Assembly (NCBI GenBank): GCA_036339395.1
Contig: JAYZBD010000095.1
Location: 1-7,337 of the forward strand
Direction: 5' to 3'
DNA: 7,337 nt
Source of the DNA: SP202 sp036339395
Lineage (GTDB): Bacteria; Planctomycetota; Phycisphaerae; Phycisphaerales; SM1A02
The notes under the pieces were generated by a model. The model was not told the origin of the DNA and did not search any database. It was given only the letters and a program-made list of their open reading frames with translations. The translations under genes were made by a program, and so were the position numbers. How positions within the stretch are numbered: the stretch's first letter is position 1; every line of letters begins with the position of its first letter. Positions 1 to 6,231 of the stretch are shown here, piece after piece.

Positions 1-396
1 CCTCTTGTGATGTCTTTTCTTGGGCCAGGGATCGGAGAAATAGAGATGCACGACATCGACGAAGGAATCGGGGCACCAATGGGTGATGAACTCCGTCGCA
101 TCTCCAAGGAGCATGCGTACATTCTCCAACTGGTGTCTTCGCAGGCGATCAGCGGCATGATGGGCGTAAGCACCTGCCCACTCGATCCCCAGGAAGTTGG
201 TGCCCGCCTGCAGCACCGCCTGTTGAACAAGGAAGGTCCCCTTGCCTGAACCGATCTCAAGTTCAAATGGCTTTGAAGGGTCATCGAACCAGTTTCGTGG
301 ATCAACATGTCCTTCGGATGCCTGTGGCAGGTCCGTCAGTACGTACTCCCAATCACCTGGATCGAGAGAACGTCTTCGGGAGAGACCAGCGCTCAT
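1..396 (-). CDS. trmB: tRNA (guanine-N7-)-methyltransferase TrmB, C-terminal part missing
   Basis: This gene encodes the SAM-dependent enzyme that makes 7-methylguanosine at position 46 of the tRNA variable loop in the cytoplasm. The frame runs off the left edge, leaving 132 residues of a protein usually a little over 200 long. Residues 45-53 (ELEIGSGKG) are the SAM-binding motif I, followed by an acidic residue in IEW (E72) and GDA at 98-100. Residues 119-132 (YFSDPWPKKRHHKR) are the family signature; D122 should match the catalytic Asp of E. coli TrmB. The ATG is the only good start before motif I. It overlaps the stop codon of the upstream gene as ATGA, and only a weak GGAA precedes it, so translational coupling is likely. 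The C-terminal tRNA-recognition part lies outside the window. Identity is near certain from the signature. Confidence 0.95.
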   Translation of the reverse strand, partial: MSAGLSRRRSLDPGDWEYVLTDLPQASEGHVDPRNWFDDPSKPFELEIGSGKGTFLVQQAVLQAGTNFLGIEWAGAYAHHAADRLRRHQLENVRMLLGDATEFITHWCPDSFVDVVHLYFSDPWPKKRHHKR

Positions 397-740
397 GAAT
401 GCGTACTCGAGTTCCGTGCTGCAGCAGCATCCATCTCCGCCTTCTCTGCAACAGTAGAGTTCGTCGATCCGCCGCGGAGGGAAGCCAGGATAGGCACCCC
501 TATACCTTTTCCGGTCAATGGGTTCTTCCAGACCTCCGCACCGGTCACCGGGTCGAGGCAGTAGGTGTAGCCATTGAAGGACACGATGAGGCGGTCTCCA
601 TCGACGAGGAGAGCAGGGTAACCAGCCTCGGGGCTCTTCCACTCCCATGCCAGTTCTCCCGTGTATCGATCCATGGCGAATACCTGGTTGCCAAAGGAAG
701 TAAAGACAAGATCTCCCAGGCGTCGAATCTGTTCAGTCAT
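393..740 (-). CDS. Short PQQ-like beta-propeller repeat protein
   Basis: This is a 115-residue protein with two PQQ-type repeats. The first (about residues 9-35) contains GDLVFTSFGNQVFAMDRYTG followed by ELAWEW. The second (about 47-77) has DGDRLIVSF, a C-L-D segment and DPVTGAEVW. Each repeat has the usual strands followed by DxxTGxxxW. The motif NPLTGKGIGVPILAS (72-86) ends the folded part; residues 87-115 are a low-complexity Ala/Ser/Thr/Asn tail. No signal peptide is visible, so it is probably cytoplasmic, unlike secreted PQQ dehydrogenases. Two blades cannot close a propeller, so assembly into oligomers is likely. The start is well supported: AGGAGG at 748-753 sits 7 nt upstream. The gene overlaps the hydrolase gene by 8 bp and trmB by 4 bp, so it is translated within the same operon. 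I recall similar short proteins in Planctomycetota; their function is unknown to me. Confidence 0.85.
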   Translation of the reverse strand: MTEQIRRLGDLVFTSFGNQVFAMDRYTGELAWEWKSPEAGYPALLVDGDRLIVSFNGYTYCLDPVTGAEVWKNPLTGKGIGVPILASLRGGSTNSTVAEKAEMDAAAARNSSTHS

Positions 741-2439
741 CTGTCACCCTCCTATCGTTGATCCAGTTGCTCATGTCCGTGAGAACACGGGGATCGATGG
801 TGATCTCGATCTGTTCATACTCGGAGATGGAACCCGTCTCGGCAGGCTGGAAGAGATGATTGAGCCCTTCGTAGTTCCTGGTCGTCAGATCGGGATTCCC
901 GGCTGCAGCCTGCTCGATGGCCGGCAGTTCATGCTCGGCCAGGACCTGGACATCACGGGAGCCATTGATCGCCAGGATGGGCATGTCGAGGCGTGACAGG
1001 ACGGACGCGGAATCATGAGCCAGGTACCACTTGAGCCAGGGAAGTTGTGCCTGCTTGACCGCATCCTCGACGAAGGGGTCATCGACCTCGATGTCGAGTC
1101 CCATTGATTCCGTCTGCAGGATGGAGAGCCGTCTCAGGGGCTCCATGAGTTCTTCACTCGATGCCCCCTCCTTGACCATGGTCATCACGAGGATGAACTG
1201 ATCGACGACGGTGTCGATGGTCTCGGTCTCCAGGCCCGCCACTTCCATCAATCGACGATTCTGATCAGCCAGCATCTCAACACCCGGACGGCATGGACCG
1301 GCCATCATGACAATGAAGGCTATGTCGCCCCGCTGATCCGCAACGAGCGGTGCAATGATGCCCCCTTCACTGTGGCCGATCAGTCCGATGGCGTCAGCGT
1401 CGATCTCGGGCTGCGTGCGAAGATGATCAACCTGGAGCGATGTATCGGTAGCGAAATCAAGTGATGTCACGTTGAGAAGCGTCGAACGATCCGGTACGAA
1501 GGAGTCCCCTGCTCCTCGATCGTCGGCACGAAGAACAGCAATCCCGTTGCGTGTCAGGTGGTCTGCCAGAACGAGGAAGGGCTTGTGGCCCATGATTTCC
1601 TCGTTGCGATCCTGGAGTCCCGATCCGGAAATGAGCACGACGGCGGGGTGCGGGCCCGGCCCCTCGGGGATGGTCAACGTACCGGCGATCGAGTGACCAT
1701 CCGGGTGCGCAAGCAGAACTTCCCGGGAGCCGTAGGGAAATGGCGGCTTCGGCTCCTGTGGCCTGTTGTAGGTCGTTGTCGCATCGACATCCAGGATGAA
1801 TACGAGCTCCTGCTGGAAGGCACCCTGCTGGAAGTTCGCGGCCAACTCCTTGTCCGACATCCTCGTTTCAATGACAGCCGCCCCTGCACCTGCATGCAAT
1901 GTCATGCGGACCAGGCCTTCATCTCCAGGGACCACTTCCAACGGGAACTTGACAAGTTGCTGTGAAGGAATGGACAGGTCCGCATGAAGGCGGCCATCAG
2001 TCCCCGTTGCCGTGTCCAGGATCATCGGGATCTCCATGACGCCCGTTACATCAAGTGCTGAAGTCCACCGGTTCGTACCCGGCATGGTGGAAACCTCGGG
2101 GTAGGGAATCAGTGCGATCGATCCAACTGCTTCTTCGCCTTCCTTGTGAATGGAACCGGAGATTGATTCACCGGTTCGTGTGCCCTTGAAGGCAAACACC
2201 GTTCCATGAACGTCGACATCAAAGGAGAACGTATCACCAGTCGATTCCCAGCCAGTGATCTGTTGATCGAGCAATTGCGCAGGCAGGGTCGACAGGGTCG
2301 TATCCTCCCCGTCGAACTCGAGCACACAGAATATGGATGGCCAGCCGGGAAAGGTGCCCTGGCCCGCCCAGCGCCCATCGACCTCGCCATGGCAAGGCAA
2401 GGCAAGGACACAGGAAGCAAGGAAGAGTGCAATACGCAT
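733..2439 (-). CDS. Exported alpha/beta hydrolase with tandem N-terminal beta domains
   Basis: This 568-residue protein begins with a Sec-type signal peptide (about residues 1-18, hydrophobic IALFLASCVLALP). Residues 22-115 and 124-222 look like two copies of a beta-rich, lipocalin-like module that often precedes such hydrolases. From about residue 237 to the end is an alpha/beta hydrolase: SGSG at 271-274 (oxyanion region), RADDRGAGDS at 304-313, the nucleophile elbow GHSEGG at 355-360 with S357, a helical cap around 385-475, the likely acid D496 in NGSRD, and the likely base H528 in GLNHLF. All triad residues are present, so it should be an active esterase or related hydrolase acting in the periplasm or outside; the substrate cannot be told. 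AGGAG lies about 10 nt before the ATG. It sits 40 bp after rsfS and overlaps the next gene by 8 bp. Confidence 0.92.
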   Translation of the reverse strand: MRIALFLASCVLALPCHGEVDGRWAGQGTFPGWPSIFCVLEFDGEDTTLSTLPAQLLDQQITGWESTGDTFSFDVDVHGTVFAFKGTRTGESISGSIHKEGEEAVGSIALIPYPEVSTMPGTNRWTSALDVTGVMEIPMILDTATGTDGRLHADLSIPSQQLVKFPLEVVPGDEGLVRMTLHAGAGAAVIETRMSDKELAANFQQGAFQQELVFILDVDATTTYNRPQEPKPPFPYGSREVLLAHPDGHSIAGTLTIPEGPGPHPAVVLISGSGLQDRNEEIMGHKPFLVLADHLTRNGIAVLRADDRGAGDSFVPDRSTLLNVTSLDFATDTSLQVDHLRTQPEIDADAIGLIGHSEGGIIAPLVADQRGDIAFIVMMAGPCRPGVEMLADQNRRLMEVAGLETETIDTVVDQFILVMTMVKEGASSEELMEPLRRLSILQTESMGLDIEVDDPFVEDAVKQAQLPWLKWYLAHDSASVLSRLDMPILAINGSRDVQVLAEHELPAIEQAAAGNPDLTTRNYEGLNHLFQPAETGSISEYEQIEITIDPRVLTDMSNWINDRRVTDD

Positions 2440-2479
2440 CAGGGTTGATCTCCTGATCGCATTCTAGCGGGTCGCTGCC

Positions 2480-2872
2480 TCAATCCTGCTGCGAGAAGTC
2501 CATCTGCACGGCATCGGACCAGAGATCCTCGAGATCGTAGTAGGCACGCCTGCTGGGTTCGAACAGGTGAATTACCACGTCGATGAAATCGACGACGATC
2601 CAGGTCGATGAAGGATCGGTATTCGTACGGAACCACTGGTACCCGGTTCCCTTGCCCAGTTTGCCCACTTCCTCCGAGACCGATCGCATCTGGCGATCAC
2701 TCGTTCCCGAACCGATGACGATGAAATCACAGACCTGGCTGATTCCCCTGAGGTCCAGCAATTGAACGTCGGTGCAATGACGATCCGTCATGAGGCGAGC
2801 AGCCTCCTGGGCGAAGAGGGAACCCTCTTCACTTCGCCTGCTGCCGGCTTTCACCTTTTCAGCACCCGCCAT
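2480..2872 (-). CDS. rsfS: Ribosome silencing factor RsfS (YbeB/Iojap family)
   Basis: RsfS binds ribosomal protein uL14 on the large subunit and blocks joining with the small subunit, lowering translation in starvation or stationary phase. The 130-residue product fits the family length, with about 15 extra charged residues at the N-terminus. Diagnostic stretches are DVQLLDLRGISQVCDFIVIGSG (residues 35-56), SDRQMRSVSEEV (58-69), WIVVDFIDVVIHLFEP (91-106) and RRAYYDLEDLWSDA (108-121), matching the family pattern of D-x-x-D-V-V-x-H-x-F and Y-x-L-E-x-L-W. The usual Gly in DYGDVV is replaced by Ile (DFIDVV). The ATG is preceded by AGGA at 7 nt spacing, inside the 14-bp gap after the hppA stop, so the two are almost certainly co-transcribed. 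In many bacteria rsfS sits near nadD; here it follows an ion pump. Confidence 0.95.
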   Translation of the reverse strand: MAGAEKVKAGSRRSEEGSLFAQEAARLMTDRHCTDVQLLDLRGISQVCDFIVIGSGTSDRQMRSVSEEVGKLGKGTGYQWFRTNTDPSSTWIVVDFIDVVIHLFEPSRRAYYDLEDLWSDAVQMDFSQQD

Positions 2873-2886
2873 GGTTCATTCCTGGA

Positions 2887-5532
2887 TCAACCAAGACCGA
2901 ACGCTGCTGAAACCGTCGGACCGAAGTAGACCACCAGGCCGGCGAATACCACGGAGACCACGGCAATGAGCTTGATGAGAATGTTGAGCGATGGTCCGGA
3001 GGTGTCCTTGAACGGATCACCGACCGTATCACCGGTCACGGAAGCCTTGTGAGCATCAGAACCCTTGCCACCATGATGATCGGCCTCGATGTACTTCTTG
3101 GCGTTGTCCCATGCACCACCGGAGTTGGCCATGTAGATGGCCAGGGCAAAGCCGCTTGTAAGCCCACCGACAAGGAGTCCCATGACACCACCAACACCGA
3201 GGATCAAGCCAACGATGATCGGCGTGACGATTGCAAGCACCGAAGGCACCACCATTTCACGCTGGGCACCTGCCGTCGATATCGACACGCATTCCTGGTA
3301 GTCGGGGTATTCAACTCCATCAATCTCGACCCGCGTAGGCCATTTCATCGGATCTGCGACATCCTTCTTGCTCATGCCGTCAGCCTTGAACTTGTCACGC
3401 ATCAGTCCGAACTGCCGACGACATTCATTCATCATTCGGTAGGCAGCGCGTCCCACGGCATTCATCGTCATTGCACAGAAGACGAATGCCAGCATGACAC
3501 CGAGGAACAGTCCACCGAGTACACGGGGGTTCATGATCGAGATGTCGTAGAACGCCGCCATATGCTTGAGCGTGGCGACGTCTGTAGGAATGAGGTCGAA
3601 CTTGTAGGTCTCGCCATTGGCACTGGCTTCAGCATCGTAGACACCGTTGTGCTCATCCCAGGTACCCCTGGCACGAATCTCTTCGCCTACGGGACAGATA
3701 TCACCGAAACCGGTGACGACCTTTCTTGAACCAAGCATGAGTGCACCACCGGCAGTCGTGTCTCCATTGACATTCGCAACGAGGCGGAACTCGCCATGGC
3801 CCATGTTGAGCATGTTGAGATTGGTGCTCTTGGAGGATCTTGGCCTGTTTGACTTGAACGTTGAAATACTCGTCGCGTCGAAATCTGCACCACCAACATC
3901 AGCAACCGGTGTATTCCACTGGGCAACCGCATGCTTCTTGACGAGAGCAACATTGACCACGATGGCATAGGCAGCAAGCAGGGCCAGGGCCGTCAAGGCC
4001 GCCGAACCGATGGCAAAGCCCTTCCCAGTAGCGGCGGTCGTATTCCCCAGTGAGTCCAGCATGTCGGTGCGTTCACGCACGAACGAAGGCTGACCGGTCA
4101 TCTCAGCGTTGCCGCCGGCATTGTCCGCAATCGGGCCATAGGCATCGGTTGCAAGCGTAATGCCAAGCGTGCTCAGCATGCCGACGGCAGCAATGCCGAC
4201 GCCATAGAGGCCGAGCAGGAAGTTGTCATTGCCGCCACTGAATCCGAATGCCAGCAGGATGGCGACCACGATGACCATCAGCGGAGCCCACGTGGACTTC
4301 ATGCCCTCTGCAATGCCCGCAATGATCACGGTGGCATGGCCAGTCTGCGTCTGCTCGGCGATGCGCTGCGTTGGTGCATGTTCATACGAGGTGTAGTACT
4401 CGGTTGCAAAGGCGATGACCAGGCCGGCAGCAAGACCGGTGGTGATTGCAAGCGTCGGCTGCCACCATGCGTAGTACTGGGCTACTTCGGGATCCTTGAG
4501 CAGGAGCCAGAACAAGACGCCCGAGCCAACGGCAACCAAGGCCGAAGCGAACCAGACCCCCATGTGCAGGCCCTTGAGAAGTTGGCTGAAAGAAGCCCCT
4601 TCCTTTGCGCGAACAACAAAGACGCCCAGCAGCGAGCAGATGATGCCCACGCCGGCCAGTGCCATCGGTGCTGAAGCAAGGATGTACGCCATCTTTCCGG
4701 ATACATCACCGAACGCTCCGGACAGGGCAGCAGTTGCTCCCAGGGCCATCGAGGCGAGGATCGAACCGTAGTAGGACTCGTAGAGGTCGGCACCCATGCC
4801 GGCAACATCACCGACGTTGTCACCAACGTTGTCGGCGATTGCAGCAGGGTTGCGAGGATCATCCTCGGGAATGCCTGCTTCAACCTTGCCAACAAGATCC
4901 GCACCGACGTCAGCAGCCTTCGTGTAGATACCGCCGCCAACACGGGCAAAGAGTGCCTGCGTCGAAGCGCCCATGCCGTATGTCAACATGATGGCGGTAA
5001 TCTCTTCAAGGCCTGAGTTGGGAATGAACTGGTTCCAGATCAGGTACCAGGCACTGACGTCGAGCAGGGCGAACCCAACGACCACCAGGCCCATGACGGC
5101 ACCGGAACGGAACGCGATCGTGAGACCGTCATTCAATGATTGCTTGGCAGCCCATGTCGTTCGAGCTGAAGCATTGGTGGCCATCTTCATGCCGAACCAG
5201 CCACACAGCCCTGAGAAGAGCCCGGCGACCGGTACACCCAGGGCAGTCCAGAGCGGCTGGATATCGAGCAAGCCCAGGACAGCCAGAATCGCAACGAGTG
5301 CCACGAAGACGATGAACACGACCCTGTACTGGCGTACGAGGTAGGCCATCGCTCCTTGGCGAACGGCCTCGGCAATCCGGATCATCTCCGGCTCGCCTTC
5401 ACTCTTGCTCATTACGCTGCGGCTGAAACCGAAAGCAAAGATCAACGCCAATACCGCACCAATAGGTGCAATGAACCAGACCCAGGCGTTGTCGACGATG
5501 TTCTGGATATCCGCCAATTGAAGTGCCGTCAC
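2887..5532 (-). CDS. hppA: Membrane-bound ion-translocating pyrophosphatase, K+-dependent type, with extra domains
   Basis: This integral membrane pump couples PPi hydrolysis to Na+ and/or H+ export across the inner membrane. The many hydrophobic helices and conserved cytoplasmic motifs are all present: GGGIYTKAADVGADLVGKVE (199-218), PEDDPRNPA (222-230), DNVGDNVGD (234-242), DAYGPIADNAGGNAEMTG (463-480), NSGGAWDNAKKYIE (803-816) and TGDTVGDPFKDTSGP (833-847). In GNTTAATGKG (496-505), A500 and G503 are the residues that mark K+-dependent enzymes; K+-independent ones have Lys and Thr there. D249, E252, S253 and K854 match the ion gate of the Thermotoga Na+-PPase, so Na+ transport is favoured; dual Na+/H+ transport is not excluded. 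At 881 residues it is well over the usual 670-770. The excess lies at about 534-660 (predicted periplasmic loop 12-13) and 711-745 (cytoplasmic loop 13-14). The start is GTG, set by a strong Shine-Dalgarno. Confidence 0.97.
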   Translation of the reverse strand: MTALQLADIQNIVDNAWVWFIAPIGAVLALIFAFGFSRSVMSKSEGEPEMIRIAEAVRQGAMAYLVRQYRVVFIVFVALVAILAVLGLLDIQPLWTALGVPVAGLFSGLCGWFGMKMATNASARTTWAAKQSLNDGLTIAFRSGAVMGLVVVGFALLDVSAWYLIWNQFIPNSGLEEITAIMLTYGMGASTQALFARVGGGIYTKAADVGADLVGKVEAGIPEDDPRNPAAIADNVGDNVGDVAGMGADLYESYYGSILASMALGATAALSGAFGDVSGKMAYILASAPMALAGVGIICSLLGVFVVRAKEGASFSQLLKGLHMGVWFASALVAVGSGVLFWLLLKDPEVAQYYAWWQPTLAITTGLAAGLVIAFATEYYTSYEHAPTQRIAEQTQTGHATVIIAGIAEGMKSTWAPLMVIVVAILLAFGFSGGNDNFLLGLYGVGIAAVGMLSTLGITLATDAYGPIADNAGGNAEMTGQPSFVRERTDMLDSLGNTTAATGKGFAIGSAALTALALLAAYAIVVNVALVKKHAVAQWNTPVADVGGADFDATSISTFKSNRPRSSKSTNLNMLNMGHGEFRLVANVNGDTTAGGALMLGSRKVVTGFGDICPVGEEIRARGTWDEHNGVYDAEASANGETYKFDLIPTDVATLKHMAAFYDISIMNPRVLGGLFLGVMLAFVFCAMTMNAVGRAAYRMMNECRRQFGLMRDKFKADGMSKKDVADPMKWPTRVEIDGVEYPDYQECVSISTAGAQREMVVPSVLAIVTPIIVGLILGVGGVMGLLVGGLTSGFALAIYMANSGGAWDNAKKYIEADHHGGKGSDAHKASVTGDTVGDPFKDTSGPSLNILIKLIAVVSVVFAGLVVYFGPTVSAAFGLG

Positions 5533-5540
5533 GTCACGTA

Positions 5541-5546
5541 CTCCTC
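5541..5546 (-). promoter_or_regulatory. Ribosome binding site fixing the hppA GTG start
   Basis: GAGGAG on the minus strand lies 8 nt before the GTG at 5532-5530. A second GTG at 5537-5535 is out of frame. The first in-frame ATG is far into the first membrane-helix region, so GTG is the supported start. Confidence 0.8.
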
Positions 5547-5579
5547 AAATGCTGACTCGAGGTCATTCCTGGATTTCAA

Positions 5580-5599
5580 CGATGCCGGTCGCGGCATCG
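5580..5599. repeat. Perfect 8-bp hairpin in the rpsU-hppA gap
   Basis: CGATGCCG (5580-5587) and CGGCATCG (5592-5599) form a perfect stem with a 4-nt loop. It lies in the 192-bp gap between the rpsU stop (5725) and the hppA start (5532), 47 bp upstream of hppA. Read on the minus strand it is followed by TTGAAATCC, not a proper T-run, so it is not a classical terminator in the direction of transcription. On the plus strand a T-run at 5613-5618 begins 13 nt after the stem, too far for a good terminator. It may be a weak attenuator, an mRNA processing stem or a leader element of hppA. I see no gene in this gap and no convincing promoter for hppA, so read-through from rpsU is possible. Confidence 0.5.
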
Positions 5600-5724
5600 G
5601 GTGCATGCAAGACTTTTTTCGGTTGTGCTGTCCGGAAGAAGGAAAGGCAGGAGGGTCGATCACTACTCGTCACGTGTCCATTCCTTCAATACACCCGTCC
5701 GTTCCCGGGAGAGAACATTCAGGA

Positions 5725-6027
5725 TCAACGACTACCGCCACGTCCACCTCCACCACCGCCACCGCCGCCGCCGCCGCCGCCGCCACGACGTGGTCCGCCG
5801 GGGCCGCTGCTTCGACGATTATTACTTGGACCACCTCCGGGCAGGGCCATCCGAGCAGCACGCGAAATTGCCTTTCTCATGGCACGTCGGCGACGCTCCG
5901 ATGGCTTTTCGAAATACTGGCGGCGCTTCACGTCCTTCGTCAGACCTTCCTTCTCACAGAGCTTCTTGAAGCGCCGGAGCATCTGGTTGACGGTCTCGCC
6001 CTGCCTGGATTTGATTCGAATCGCCAT
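5725..6027 (-). CDS. rpsU: Small ribosomal subunit protein bS21 with Gly/Arg-rich tail
   Basis: bS21 is a basic 30S protein near the 3' end of 16S rRNA that helps initiation. Residues 1-60 are a typical bS21: MAIRIKSRQGETVNQMLRRF, then KKLCEKEGLTKDVKRR, then YFEKPSERRRR. Family members are usually about 60-75 residues; this one is 100. The excess is a low-complexity tail (about 63-100) containing RRSSGPGGPRR, 14 consecutive glycines (82-95) and RGGSR. The ATG at 6027 gives the family-typical MAIRI start. A TTG at 6045 would add MDQTPH but has no properly spaced ribosome binding site, and a stop lies in frame at 6057-6055. No Shine-Dalgarno is seen before the ATG either. It is transcribed away from the NYN gene and toward hppA. 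Confidence 0.92.
   Translation of the reverse strand: MAIRIKSRQGETVNQMLRRFKKLCEKEGLTKDVKRRQYFEKPSERRRRAMRKAISRAARMALPGGGPSNNRRSSGPGGPRRGGGGGGGGGGGGGGRGGSR
5743..5784 (-). repeat. Glycine-codon repeat, including (GCC)7 on the plus strand
   Basis: Fourteen consecutive Gly codons within rpsU. On the plus strand 5764-5784 is seven exact GCC units; the rest mixes ACC, GCC and TCC. Such a trinucleotide tract can vary in copy number without breaking the reading frame. Confidence 0.9.
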
Positions 6028-6069
6028 ATGGGGTGTTTGATCCAACCTTGAGGTTCAAATGAGCCGCGT

Positions 6070-6098
6070 ATTAGAGCGTTTTTGGGGGTAGGCCGCAA
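6070..6098 (-). promoter_or_regulatory. Putative sigma70-type promoter of rpsU
   Basis: On the minus strand, TTGCGG (6098-6093) and TCTAAT (6075-6070) are spaced by exactly 17 nt. The -10 matches 5 of 6 consensus bases and the -35 matches its TTG core. Transcription would begin near 6063, giving a leader of about 36 nt that starts in the 13-bp repeat arm. The call rests on sequence match and position only. Confidence 0.5.
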
Positions 6099-6108
6099 GG
6101 GGGTCCCG

Positions 6109-6120
6109 AGTGTAAACACT
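6109..6120. promoter_or_regulatory. 12-bp palindrome, possible operator
   Basis: AGTGTAAACACT has perfect 5-bp arms around a central AA. It lies between the two putative divergent promoters, overlaps the possible -35 of the plus-strand gene, and ends 1 bp before the right arm of the 13-bp inverted repeat. This is the usual form of a dimeric repressor or activator site; no factor can be named. Confidence 0.4.
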
Positions 6121-6138
6121 GCATTTGAACCTCATAAT
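6111..6138 (+). promoter_or_regulatory. Possible promoter of the NYN-domain gene
   Basis: CATAAT (6133-6138) matches 5 of 6 bases of the -10 consensus. TGTAAA (6111-6116) is a poor -35 at 16-nt spacing. The leader to the ATG at 6232 would be about 87 nt. The evidence is weak, but no better pair is seen in the 204-bp gap. Confidence 0.3.
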
Positions 6139-6231
6139 CGGGCATATTGCCTCCACAAGGCCAGCAGGAAGGGCTGAATCCGACCACAACTGCTCTACCA
6201 TGCCCGGAGGCCCACGAAGGAGCTTGGGTAG

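Larger units (their letters stand above)
6049..6134. repeat. 13-bp perfect inverted repeat flanking the divergent promoter region
   Basis: TGAGGTTCAAATG (6049-6061) and its exact reverse complement CATTTGAACCTCA (6122-6134) are separated by 60 bp. The left arm falls just downstream of the predicted rpsU -10 box, about where transcription should begin. The right arm overlaps a predicted -10 of the plus-strand gene. The left arm also overlaps an imperfect dyad, AACCTTGAGGTT (6044-6055). The placement fits two operator sites for one DNA-binding regulator, possibly with looping; it could also be a long RNA stem. The regulator is not identified. Confidence 0.6.

Noticed and set aside
2410..2439. 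Lipoprotein signal (LASC) in the hydrolase
   Set aside because: The Cys is at residue 10, too early for a full hydrophobic core; an ordinary Sec signal peptide fits better.
2439..2636. Minus-strand open frame of 65 codons overlapping rsfS
   Set aside because: It is a shadow of rsfS in another frame; the 40-bp gap and ribosome binding site before the hydrolase explain this stretch.
3049..3729. Plus-strand open frame of 226 codons opposite hppA
   Set aside because: His/Thr/Asp-rich translation typical of the antisense of a conserved coding region; the minus-strand frame is unmistakably HppA.
6043..6045. TTG start adding six residues to bS21
   Set aside because: The added residues MDQTPH are not family-like, and no properly spaced ribosome binding site precedes the TTG; MAIRI at 6027 fits the family.
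5356..6051. Plus-strand open frame of 231 codons across the hppA start, the gap and rpsU
   Set aside because: It is antisense to two recognised genes, and its low-complexity Thr/Ala stretch is just the reverse of the bS21 glycine codons.
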